From assembly GCA_025403435.1 (NCBI GenBank), contig CM046354.1, forward strand, positions 22,291,467 to 22,355,466: a stretch of 64,000 nt of DNA. The letters run 5' to 3'. Below are positions 38,102 to 50,000 of this stretch, one piece after another. The position numbers and the translations under genes are program-made. The DNA comes from Artocarpus heterophyllus. Its lineage: Eukaryota > Streptophyta > Magnoliopsida > Rosales > Moraceae. The number at the start of each line of letters is the position of its first letter. Within the stretch, counting starts at the first letter, position 1. The notes under the pieces were generated by a model, which searched no databases, was not told where the DNA came from, and saw only the letters and a list, made by a program, of their open reading frames with translations.

Positions 38102-41100
38102 CTTGTTAAAAGTCTCAAGCCTTATTCTTTTTTTTTTTCCTTAATATGAGGTTGAATCACTACAACCTAGATCTCTAAAGCTCATTATGTAATACTACTT
38201 AATTATTCATACATACAAAATTTTATAAAAAAGAACACAATGCAAAAAATACATTTTTGTGTGAGCGGTATCCATTCCTATCTCCACCATTTGTCCACTG
38301 CTTGCCACTACCTAATCAAATGATGTTGACAGGTTCCTTACCTACAGCATGAACACACTTAAATGAGCTTTCGCTTAGTAAGTAGGAAGTTCAACTCACA
38401 AAGCAATTTGAAGATCATTTAATAGAAATATGCATGATCATTTTATGTTTGCTCATTCACTCATTTTATGCTTTATTATTTAAATCTGATCTTATCTTAG
38501 TGATTAGGCCAAGATTATCATATCGACTGCGTGCAATTCTCAAAAAGTTAAGGTTTGGTGAGGTCCTAGGGACACCAAGATTATAAACTATGTTGTGATT
38601 ATCGAGAGGTTAGAATTGGCAAGTTCCCAACAACATCGTGATATTTTTTTAAAAAAACTTAAGCCTCCCTGTGGGTCGAGAGGTTGATACGACAACCTTA
38701 ATTTGTCTTATTAGTTTCACTTGTCTTATTATATATATGCAGTATGACATGTTACTATATAGCATCACATACATAAACATAAGCATACTTAACATAACGT
38801 GAGTACACAATATAATTTAGTATTGTAAGCTTCACACATAATATAAACATGACATATCTTCTCATAGAATTTCCTAACATTACATGACTTATCATCATGT
38901 AACATGGCATGAACATAGCACATCTTAACATGACATTACATGGCACAACACTGATTATGTATTTTATGATTTTTAGAAAAACATGTAAAAACACTTTTAG
39001 TTTGAAAACTGTAGTTTTCATGCTGTAGGTGAGATTCCTACTTACCTGTTTTAATGAAGTAGGCTTCCCCGTTAATCTTGAATTCCCCTTTCTCTAAAAA
39101 AAATGATTTTGTACCAAAACACCTATTAAGAGCGTGTAGAATGCTATTTAGATTTTTAACATAAATGTTGGCATTTTGAGCACTAATTCCATTAGTATTT
39201 TCCTCTCATAAGAGGATCATACAAATCACTATTTCTATTATAAGGATTCATTATTTTATTAAATCCTCATAATATTTAATTTTCATTTAATTTCCATTAG
39301 TTCATGTTAAAATTGATAATTAATTAATTTAAAAATAAATAATTAATTATCTATCATCACTAAATTTATATGACCGCAATCAACTAAATTAGATATCTTC
39401 TAAATTCATGATTCTTGAACTAAGTTCTAATTAACCATATTCTTAATTCATTTAATGGGCTCGTAATTGGTTCTAAGCCCATTAAGCCCAAAAATGACTC
39501 TATGACGTCCCACACACCATTTTGTTGAAACTATGACCCGAGTATCTTTTTAGATTAAAACGAGCATTGGACTCGTGTCTAACATTGTGGTACTAGGACT
39601 CTTGAGTATCGGGTTTTTAAGATAGTTGTTTTAGTGTCAAATTCAAAACTATTAAAGTTATTCCTTAGGAAATTCATCCCTATAACTTAAAGATTTGAGT
39701 TAAAATTGCTCTAAAAAATAATGTCCAAAATCGGTAACCCACTAAATCTTGGACTTATATAATCTATCTAGAGTGTTGTAATTTCTAAGTTTATTAAAAA
39801 ATTAGGACTCTGTAGTCACGCGATCTTTGTTTATAAGAACTAGTACCGAAAGGTACTTTTTTGATTAGTTTTAGAAAATTAACGTGAAATCATATGCTAA
39901 AGACAGTTTTTTCTTCATAAAAGTTGCTTGTTTTAAATATGTGATTTAATAATTTTTACACTCATTTTAAAGTCCAGATCATTGTCGTTGGCATATTTAT
40001 TTTATGGTTAAATTTTCTAAACTTTACCGATTAAAAAGTTTAGATTGTTTATATAAATCCTAATTAAAGTTCATTTTAGAGGCAGATTTTTGCAAAAATT
40101 TCTTCACAAAAATTCTTTGTTATGTTGAAAATTAAAACTTTCATGTTCGGTGAACATTTGCAATTTAGTCTCAAAATAGACTGAAACATGAAAACTATTT
40201 TCAGCCCAAAAAATACAGTTTTTGGACAGTTTTAGAAAACTATCCATAACTGTATCTTAGAGATAGATTTTGGAAAATCTAAAACTTCACGAACTATCCA
40301 TAACTTCAAGAAAGTTGTCCATCTCGTTGAAATCTAAAACTTTCATGTTCAGCAAAACGTGAAATTCGGACTCGAAATGATCCGAAATCACCAAAAGAGT
40401 GGTAGCCCCTAAAATAGTTTTTGGCAGCTTTTTTCACAAAACTGTTTTGGCCAGTTTTGTGTAATTTTTGGGACTGTTTTATGCAGTTTTTAGGTCTGTT
40501 TTATGCAGTTTGTAAAAACTGCTTAAAAAGCCTATTAGAGTCAAAATTGGATTTTTGCTTAGTCATGAGGTTTTGTTCAAAACATCAAAAATTAACATTT
40601 TTCTACAAACCAAAACTTACAAAAACACAAACCTATCATGCAACTAGTAACTTTTTATATCACATACATACATAAACTAAATTAACCAACACATAAATAA
40701 TTATTACAAGCCATTTCCTCACCCAACCAGCAAACCACTCATAAAATTGTAAAATTTAACCTTAGTAAATATAAGAAAAAGGTTTAGAATTCTTACTCTT
40801 GATGACAATTTCTTGGTAGTTGATCTACTACCACCAATTCCTCCTTTCCTTCTTTTTGTTTTAAATGCTAAAAATAAAAACTTAACCATATAAAAATCTA
40901 ACCTTGTTTGGTCTTAATACAAAGCTATCTAAGTAAAAATACTTTCTTTTCTTAGCTAGAAAAATGAGATGAAAAAGTGTAGGAATTGTTTTAATCAAAA
41001 TATAATGGAATCTCCTCTTTTCTCCTTCCTCTTTCCTTGGAGCTTTTTTTTTTTTTTTTGGTAATATGGTAATGGGAGAAAGGAAGTTGGATTTTGGAGA

Positions 41101-43011
41101 GGAAGAGTAGAAGGAAAAATTTCCTTGAGGAGCTCTTGGAAACCTAGGTATGGAGGGAAATGGGAAAGAAATGAAGGAAAATTGTGGTCCTTTACTTGTT
41201 CATCTATTTATAGACCATGGCTAATCTAATCACTTCACCTAACTTATGCTTAAGCTTCTAACTAACTCTGATGGGTTTAATTTTTAGCTTAAACTTCCTT
41301 AATGTAGGCACCATATCTAGGAAGGAGTGGAGTACGATTTTTATGTTTTTAATTACCCAAGTACACCCATCATGGTTGTAAGCTTAATTTAAGGAATTGT
41401 GTCTCTAGGCTTTTCTTGCAAGTTACTTCTTAAACAGAATCTTTATACTGTCAGCAATGAATAACTTAGTTGATAGGAGATTTTAATATCTGACTAGTCC
41501 TTTCTCATTTTTTGAATATAATGACATGCTAAACACAATATGAATGGATATCAATATATGTTTTAATTGTGTATCGATTTTTGACTGCATTTAGTCTTAA
41601 AATTAATTCTAGACTTGATAAAAATCTAAACTTGAATTTTCTGTATCTAGACTCGGTAATGATATAGTTTTTGACAGTGTCACTGTCTAAGTTCGCGCAG
41701 CATTTTTTACCAAAATTACGACTCGTGTAGCTCTGATTTTAAATTAATTGGCAATTAAGGACCTAACATGTATTAGAGTATTTCTTGATACACTACTAAC
41801 TTCGTATTGCACTCAAAAATTCTTATACTTAAATTTATCAAGTTATTTACGGATTAAAATTTCTCCCGCCTTAAGTCGCGGTAGAATTTGTCAACCAATT
41901 TATTAAAACACAAAAATAAATTTAACTTTAAAATTCTTTATAGAATTTTGGAACATTTATATTAATTCCATGAATCATTTAGTCATAAAAATCATACACG
42001 ATATTATCTTAGGAAGATCCTTGGCTCAAATATGTAAATTACATTATTAAATTCAGCTATTACTAATGCGGACTAAGTTCTTAGTACTTGTAACTTTAAT
42101 TTCTTGACTTTACTAATAATAAACTCTATAAATTAAATAAGAGCTTGTTAATTTCATTTAACTACGTTAAAGTGTCTATATGTACACCTTTGTTGCCGTA
42201 CTCATTCTTGAAATTTTAATCTATTAAGTTCAAGCTTTCTTGCAAACAAACTCCATTCATCTTTAACTTTAAGATGAAAAGTCTCTTGATCTTAAACTGT
42301 TTCCAAATAATATCCTTGTGGTGCTTAACGGCATTGCATAATACCAAATTTGTTCTAATTATAGAATTACAAAAATTTAAATTTAATTTCTAGGTTAAGT
42401 GTTCAAGTTTTTCAAGAAAACCCTAGGCTTAAATTCTTGAATACCACTAAGCATAATCAATCTAATACTTAGCTATCAGATTGAAATTTTACTCGGACAG
42501 CTAAAAATGTATTGACTTGTCTAAGGTCAATCATTTTCTTATATTTTCACGCTTTCTCGTGAGCATTTCTCATAATTCTTACCAAAATAGGAATTTATAA
42601 GTTCAAACTTTATATTTTCCTATGAACTTTAATGGCGTGATTATGAAAAAGTCTTTAATTAATTATACTTATTAATTTTTAGATTTTTTCCGGTCATTAC
42701 ATTAATAAAAAAGGGTTCCAAATCCCATCTTTTTTTTTTTCCTCTTTTTTTTTTTTTTTATTTATACTTTTGCAGAAGAGGCAGTGGTGGACGCCAAGTA
42801 TTGCCACATTTTGACAAAATTAAGATGTGAATGCGATAACGGCGGTGACTGTAGAAAGGCAGACCTTGTTTGCTGGGAACTTTGCAAAATCAAGTTGAAA
42901 TACGCCTTTGGCCGCTGCAATGAAATTGTGAAGTCCCATCTCTATGTTATGTTTTTGGCTTTGCTATTATGCTTTTTGATGGAGGTTATATATATTTGGG
43001 CAAATCCATAA
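37058..43011 (+). pseudogene. Defensin-like cysteine-rich peptide gene split by a 4.9-kb solo LTR, probably dead
   Basis: Exon 1 (37058 or 37067 to 37119) encodes an MEKK start and a hydrophobic signal (LFGFMFFALSFGF), ending at donor GTGAGT. After removal of the solo LTR at 37758-42701 the intron would be about 710 bp. Exon 2 begins after TTTTGCAG at 42776 and encodes EAVVDAKYC and a domain with seven Cys spaced C-x7-C-x-C-x5-C-x6-C-x3-C-x10-C, including a GRC like a defensin gamma-core. The last Cys-x-Cys of defensins is missing, and the frame runs on into a hydrophobic tail ending at 43011. The exon 1 donor leaves phase 2 but exon 2 needs phase 1, so the splice shifts frame. The pre-Cys region (EA...K-x-C) resembles the defensin at 43791-44243. 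I judge it a decayed defensin-like gene; an unusual intact peptide cannot be excluded. Confidence 0.5.
37758..42701 (-). repeat. Solo LTR, about 4.9 kb, Tekay/Del-like chromovirus family
   Basis: On the minus strand it begins TGTAATGACCGG (from 42701) and its other end at 37758 (CGTAATGGCC on plus) matches the terminus of the LTR at 47066-51853 apart from substitutions. Length (4944 bp) and content agree with that LTR, which does have a primer-binding site. No internal coding region is present, so this is a solo LTR left by recombination. The flanks (TACAC and TTAAT) do not form a clean 5-bp duplication. A (TA)n run lies at 38069-38098. Very long LTRs are a known trait of Del/Tekay chromoviruses; the lineage name is inferred. 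Confidence 0.75.
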
Positions 43012-43790
43012 TAGACTCAAGATTATTATTTTTTTTTTTTTAAGATGATAAGTTTAGCCTATCAATTGACATGTGGTGCTGAAATCTAGTTGATCGATTT
43101 TCAACAAAACCCCTCAATGTATCCGTGTGCTGGTGTTAAAATACGGCGAATGTTTTTTTCTCTTAAAATTAATATGAATGGTATACTAATGGTGTGTTAT
43201 AGAATGCAATCCATTTTGATGTATTTTATTAATAATTACTATTTTATACCGTGTTCATGGTTTATGCTGGAGTTAGATAAAGGTTAGGAGTCGAAGTAGA
43301 ATCCATAATTTTTTTTCAAAAAAAATTAAGGGTTCACAATGCAAATCTATATTTTTAAATTATAATTTAATCCTTCAAGTTTTTAAGTGTTACATCCTAT
43401 CCCCAACATTTTAAAACTACATTCTGGCCTCATAATTTATAAAAATTTACATTTTGACCATATAATTTACATAAAATATATTTTGACCTTGTATGATAGT
43501 ATAACACAATACAATATACTTTATACCACAAAATACAATACAAGCTACCAAACGTAACTATATTATATCAAAACAGATAAAGTCGTATACGGCAAAGAGA
43601 GAACATTTATTATTTAAATTTCTTTACTCATACATCGATCATATATCTAAGGCCATACAGAAGAAATTAAGGCATATTCCTTTTTACATTAATTGGTTAT
43701 TACAAGGTTTAAGGTTTAAGGTTTAAGGCATATTTCTTCACTCACATTTGTTTATTACATCTGTAATTATTAGTTATATCTACTGCATCA
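43012..43790. other. Short intergenic stretch between peptide genes B and C
   Basis: AT-rich with no coding seen. A small tandem repeat of AAGGTTT lies at 43706-43730. Genes B (plus) and C (minus) are convergent, so this region should hold both 3' ends. Confidence 0.5.
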
Positions 43791-44243
43791 TTAACAAGGT
43801 TTAAGGCAGATGCAACGACGTCGGACCTTGGAACATTTCCAATAGGAATAGCCTTCACTCTGGCATATTTCCACACAATTGTGTCGTTTTATGCAAAGTC
43901 CTTTAAATCTGCTGCTTTCTACTTCACAAGTCTTTGCTTCTGTATTGCGCATTGCTTCTTCATCTGTCATTAAAAAATAAAAAATAAAAATGACACATTA
44001 TTTATGTACACAAACACACAGAAGGGGTTCACCAGGGATATATTTTCTCAAAATAAATGGCAAAATTTATAACTTAAGGAAGCAATTATATATCCGTATG
44101 AAAAGAAAGTGGTATATAATAATTCTAGTAAAAAGATATAGCAAAAATAATATATATAGTTGAGACATAGAGAAAGATGCTAAATTACGAGGCACAAGGA
44201 GAAGGGTAAGCAATAACGCTAGCTGTAAGAACTTCCTCTCCAT
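43791..44243 (-). CDS. Plant defensin (gamma-thionin) precursor, 2 exons, 75 aa
   Basis: A secreted antimicrobial-type peptide precursor. Exon 1 (44243-44189) encodes MERKFLQLALLLTLLLVP, a classic signal peptide. The intron (44188-43964) is GT/AG in phase 1. Exon 2 (43963-43791) encodes a short acidic linker (EEAMRNTEAK) and a mature domain ending in Cys then TAA. The eight Cys are at residues 31, 42, 48, 52, 62, 69, 71 and 75, giving C-x10-C-x5-C-x3-C-x9-C-x6-C-x-C-x3-C. This is the plant defensin signature with its CSalpha-beta fold. A Ser-x-x-Phe-x-Gly stretch lies before Cys42, as in the family. The Gly two residues before Cys62 (the GxC of the gamma-core) is Trp here, which is unusual. 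One intron between signal and mature peptide is standard for defensin genes. Target and expression cannot be read from sequence. Confidence 0.9.
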
Positions 44244-44290
44244 GCATTTGGTTTCTTTTTGGATGGTCAAAAACTCTATGAACTTTGCTC

Positions 44291-44303
44291 CTATACTTAT
44301 AGC
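44291..44303 (-). promoter_or_regulatory. Putative TATA box of the defensin gene
   Basis: On the minus strand CTATAAGTATAG lies about 50 bp upstream of the ATG, giving a short leader of about 20-25 nt. An additional ATG lies 4 nt upstream of the chosen start in another frame, in weak context. Confidence 0.4.
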
Positions 44304-44429
44304 CAGAAATAAATATACATTGTATTGTCCCCCACCTGATTTAGTACTGACCACACCCTCAGGATATGGTACAACAAAGTCAAATAGTACTGTTACAAAT
44401 GGCACTTGATGGAAAAAGATAAAACCTAT

Positions 44430-44600
44430 AACTTCTCATTGAATATGGTAGGATATTTAATTTTAGATTTTGAGGAAGACGAGTTTGCAACTTTTGCTTT
44501 CAACATGGCAAGGATATCAATATTAGATTATGAGGGCAGTCTAACAAACAACTTTTGTATTCCATTTGGTAGGATATTCAACTTTAGATTATGATAAGGA
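44430..44600. repeat. Three tandem copies of a ~60-bp unit upstream of the defensin
   Basis: Units begin with AACTTYT at 44430, 44489 and 44550 (periods 59 and 61). Each contains ATGGxAGGATAT and TTAGATTATGAGG or variants. They lie 190-360 bp upstream of the defensin ATG, within its likely promoter. Confidence 0.75.
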
Positions 44601-45710
44601 CATTTGTAAATCATGATTGACTTACCTTTTCTTAGTCCTGTATTTAGCAAATTAAAAAAAAAAAACTATTGCCACTTTTCTTCTTATTTTTCTATAAAGA
44701 TAGCATAATTATAGATCATTATTTTATTTTTGTTTACAACTCTCTGCCATTCTTTCATATCACAAAATTGCTATTGTGATATTTTACCTTTTATTACTTT
44801 TCTTTTTACTCGAGTGGAAAATTAAAGGGGGACAAATGGACCAAAATAGCTCTTTTCCTCTCTTTTTAAAAAGGAGCGAAATTGCATAGAGGTTAGAAAT
44901 ATGACACATTATCAATTCTAAGAAACCACAGAGAGAAAAATAAAAGAAGTAAGCATGAAAAAACTATTTGTTGCTGTACTCCGGCTGCGGTAGACGCCAT
45001 TGATGTAGGTGATCTGTTGAAGTCATTAGTAAATTATTGTATTTATACAACAATATAGTATTTCTATGTAAATACGGTATTTCTTGGTTGCTGGCAATAT
45101 AGTTGTTGTAGTGATGTCCAATGATGTTGCCAGAAAATTTTTGTACTTATATAAAAATATTGTCAGTAAATATTTGAATTTAAATGGAAATACAATATTT
45201 TTCGCTGTCGGCAACATATTATATTTATATAGAAATAAAGTAGTTTCCAATCGTCCAAGGCGTCAATAGTAAATTCTTGAACAGGAGTTTCCAATCCTCC
45301 AAGGCGTCAATGGTAAATTCTCGTGTTTGTATAGGAATACCATATTTCTATGTAAATACTATTTCAAAATGGTTTTATTTTGGAAAATCAGAATTTTTGA
45401 GGAATTGTATTGAGAATGTTTTCAAAATGCCTTGAAAGTTGTACAAAAACATTTTTCAAAAACATTTAGAAATAATACCAAAAAAGGCTAATATTTCTAG
45501 GCTATCAAAGATGTCACTGGTGCAGTAATGTCTGCGATGCCGTTCATAAATTTTTATATTTACCAAAAAATATCTCAGCCTCCATCAGTATTACCAAGGG
45601 AGGAGAGGGGGAGGTGGAGTGCAAAAAAAGATGAGGGTATTTTGGAGTTTTTATTCTCAATATCTCATAAGATAAATCAAAGTTTTTCATGTTATGCTAT
45701 TTACCATACA
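44601..45710. other. Intergenic DNA with short direct repeats
   Basis: No gene is recognised. A 38-bp direct repeat (AGTTTCCAATCxTCCAAGG, then CGTCAATxGTAAATTCT) occurs at about 45241 and 45285. Around 45040-45370 several variants of TATTTCTATGTAAATAC and GGCAACAT recur, suggesting a decayed small transposon or local duplications. Confidence 0.45.
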
Positions 45711-47065
45711 TCTTGAATTAGTAAGGCAAGTGCAAATTATCGTAGACAAGTAACAAAGTGATGAGTGGAGTATCGTCCCCACAAGAATTGATTGCCTACT
45801 AAGTACCGAAATTATATTAACTCTAATTTTATTTGAATTACTGAATATAAAATAGAAATATAATGAAACAAAATACAAATGATAACACAAATAAATAAAA
45901 ATTATTCAAATAAATAGAAGAGTAGGATATTCGATTTCACAAGAACTATTCTAATTTAATTCATTATTCTTATTAATATCACCTATTGCAATATTTAAAG
46001 GACAAGTAACCCTAACTTATTCAATACTCTTTCCTGAGTTACAACAAAAATACCCTAATATATTATCCCACTATATTACTATGTGAATTTAAACATTTAG
46101 AGTCCATTAAGATCTATAGTTCTCTAAAAGCCTAGGGAAGTCAAGTTGCTATATTCATATACCCTATGAAATCTACAATGTGTATCACAAGAAGCTATTC
46201 CCTCAAATCACCTATCGGTCTCTAAAGATCTCCTAAACAATTAATTGGCGATCAAGAAATTAAAAGCATTAAGAATAGTAATAAACACTCAACTTAAAGC
46301 AATAAACTCTTAGAGGATAAATCTGTAAAAGAAAAAATAAATTATCATAGTATTGGCTACATCAAAACCCTAGAAACACAAATCAAAGGTTCTAAAGTCT
46401 TAAATAACAAAAATATAAAGATAAGAAAATTGAAAAAAAAAAAAACTAATAGAGAGGTGTCATAATTCTCTAAGCTTGACTCTCTAATCTTCAATCTCCT
46501 CTTCTTGATCTTCAAAATATTTTCTCCTTTGAAAACAATTGAAAACAAAATTCCCATACGTGAGAATAAAAAATAAAAAATTATTAAAAATTGCCTATGT
46601 ATTTCTCATCGACTCTCAATTATAGGGGATTAGACCACCCCTAAATACCCTAAAAAAGTCATATTTATGGGCTTTGAGCGAATAAAGTAATTATTTTAAA
46701 ATTTAGAATTAAAAAGGTTTCCCAAATCAGGTCTGAGCACCCCAACGTTAGATATGGGCGCCCAGGCGCCAACCTCTTTGGTGTTTATACGACCAGGGGG
46801 GTCTCATTTATTTGATCAACTTCTTTAAAAAAGCAATTGCCTTTTTTTATTTATCTCCTTTTCTTATTCCTTTCACGCTAGCAAAAGAGAAGAATCACGT
46901 GTTTGCCATATGGCGAGCTCCGAATGGACAGTAAAGAGAGATAGACACTGCAGAATGGACATTGGGGGAGAGATGGAGACCGCAAGGCTGACATGGTGAA
47001 GCCGTGCTGGCTAAAAGTGGGGGTGCACGAGAGTTGGCTGCGGACGGGAAGCACGAGAACTTGCA
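45711..47065. other. Non-coding repeat block similar in layout to 7164-8014
   Basis: The left end GTAAGGCAAGTGCAAATTA, with GTGATGAGTGGAGTATCGT and CCCCACAAGAATTG shortly after, parallels 7172-7250. Near 46760 there is a GC-richer GGCGCCCAGGCGCC palindromic stretch, reminiscent of the C-rich patch at 11140-11190 in the other block. There is no coding. The class is not determined. Confidence 0.35.
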
Positions 47066-50000
47066 TGTAATGACTAGAAAAATCCATAAATTAATAAGTA
47101 TAATTAATTAAAGATTTTTCCATGACCACGCCATCGAGTTCTTAGGAAAATAGAAGCTTAAAATTTATAAGTTTAGGTTTCGGTGAGAATTATGAAAAAT
47201 GTTTATGAGAGAGCACGAAAATCTAAAAAATATTAGATTTTAGACAAGTCAATATATTTTCTTTAACAGTCTGAGCAAGACTAGGGTCCATTTGTTAAGC
47301 ATTGATTAATTACATTATATAGAACTCAAGAATTTAAGTCAAGTTTCTTGAAAAACCCAAACACTTAACATAGAAAATTCCATTGAAATTTCAACCATTT
47401 TATAATTAGAGTGAATTCGGTAGTATTCAATACCATTAAGCACTACAAAGATAATTTCTAGGAAATTGTTTAAGATTAGGAGACCTTTCATCTTCAAATT
47501 AAAGATGAATAGAGCCTATCAACAAGGAATCTTAGATTTAATAAATTAGAATTTCAAGTATAAGTACTGTGTTAAAGGTGTACATATAGACACGTTAATA
47601 CAATTAAACAAAATTAGTAAGCTCTTATTTAATTTCAAGTGTTTATTGTTATTGAAATTGAGAAATTAACATTGTAAGCACTAAAACCTAATCCATTATA
47701 GTGAAGGGTGAGAAAATCCTAAAATTGAATAATGTAGTTTATAAATTTAAATCAAGGATTTTTCTGGAAATATTACATATGAATTTTGTGATTAAAGAAT
47801 TTAAGTAATTAATATAAGAATACTTCAAAGATTCTATATCGAATTTTATAGTTAAATTTATTAACTATCATAATTTAATAAATAGATTGATAAATTCTAC
47901 CGTTACTAAGGCAAGAGAAATTTCAATTTGGAAATAACTCGAGAAATTTAATTATGAGAATTTTTAGGTGCATTACTAAGTTAGCAGTGTATCGAGAAAC
48001 ACTTTAACACAAATTAGATCCTTAATTGCCAATTAATTAAAAAACGGAGCTACGTGAGTAGTAGTATCGATGGAAAATGCTATGCAAACTCGGATAGTGA
48101 CACTGTTAAAAACCATGTCATTACTGAGTCTAGATATTTAAAAAGTCAAGTATAGATTTTTATTAAGAATAGAATAGATTTCTAGACTCAACCCAGTCAA
48201 AATCAGTATGCGATTAAACTTATATCGTTGTCGGTTCATACTATGGTTGGTGTGTCACATTATTTAAAAGATTAGTAGAAGACCTGTCATATATTAAAAA
48301 TTTCCTATCAGCTAAGTTAGTCATTGCTGATAGTATGAAAATCATTTGCTTAACTAGTAACTTGTAAAAATAAGCCAAGGACAAGAAATCCCTTAAATTT
48401 AGCCTCCAACCATGATGATTGTCCTTTGCCATTATAAGAGCAAAACCCACACTCCACTCTATCCATGAAATGGTGCCACATAAGGAAAGATTAAGCCCAC
48501 TTTTTAGTTATCTAAGTCACTAGAAAGTGTAATTAATCAAGGTGGAAAAGTTAGATTAAGTGTCAGCCTAATATAGGTGACCATGGCAATTGTCACAATT
48601 TTTACTTCATATTTGGCCTCCCACATCCTCTACTCCAACGTGTATACAAGTCTCCGAGAAAAAAAAAAATTTCTTTTGTTTCCAAACTTCCTGCCAAAGC
48701 CTAAACCAAAACAATTTAAAATCTCAAAATATTTTCTACCACTTTCATACCATAAAACTAAGTTCAACAAAGAAGAAGAAGAAGAAGAAGAAGAAGAAGA
48801 AGAAGAAGAAGGATTCTCAGAGCCTTGGACTACGGTAATATCTACACTTTACTTTCTTTCCCTTTTCCTAGTAGAGAAAGAAAATATGCTACTAAGAAAG
48901 TTATAGTATGAAAACCAAAACAAAGCTAGATTTTTTTTTCACAAGCTTAAGTTTGTGATTTAGCGTGCTACAAGAAGAAGAGAAAGAGGAGTTAGAAACC
49001 TTAAGATCACCCTCTCAAGAGTAATCATCAAGGATAAGTAATCTAAACTTTTTCTTCATTTTTTTAAGGTTAAAGTTTACAACTTTATGGGAGATTTAAT
49101 GATTGGGTGAGGAAATCGGTTGTAATAAGTATTTATGTATTAATTAGTTTAATTTGTGCATGTATGGAATGTAAAAAGTTAGCACTTGCATGTTAGGATT
49201 ATGTTTTGCTAAATTTTGGTTTATGGAAAAATTTTCTACAAACTTTGAACTCATAAACAGAAGCCTTAGAGATGATTTTAAAAATTTTTTTGGACACAAA
49301 ACTTTTAGTTTTTGATGTTTTGTATAAAACTTTGTGACTAAACAAAAACACAGTTTTGACTCTAAATAGGCTTTCTGAGCAATTTTATTGGACTGTCCTA
49401 AAACTGTCTAAAAATTGCCTAAAGGCAGCCCTGAAAACTACCTAAATGCAGTTTGCAAAAAACTGCCAAACAGTTCCAAGAGTGCTGGAATTGTTTTGCC
49501 ATTTTCGGGCTATAGTGGATTTGAATTTTACATTTTGTCGAACACAAAAGTTTTAGATTTTGACAAAACGAAAAACTTTCCTGAAGAAATTTTTTTCCAA
49601 AATTTGTATCTAAAATATAGTTATGGGCAGTTTTTCAAAACTGTCCAAAAACTAGATTTTTGGACAAAAAACTGTTTTAAAGTTTTGGGATGTTTTGAAA
49701 CTGAATTGTGATTTTTGTCAAACACAAAAGTTTTAGTTAGTAGTAAAATGAAGAACCTTTTGAAGAAAGTTTTGTAAAAATGTACTTTTAGTTTGGACTT
49801 TAATTGGGATTAACAAATATAGTCAAAACATTTTAATCAGTAAAAATTTGCAATGTTCCAACCGGAAAACAATTATACCAAAATGGTAACCGGGACTTTA
49901 AAACAAGCACAAAAATTATTAAGAAAAATATTTAAAACAAGTAATTTATATAGAGAGAAACTTTTAAAGAAAAACTACCTTTAACATGTAATTTCACCTT

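Noticed and set aside
48577..48906. Open frame with runs of Glu (and an overlapping one with runs of Lys)
   Set aside because: It is produced by the (GAA)n microsatellite within a chromovirus LTR; no homology, no splice context.
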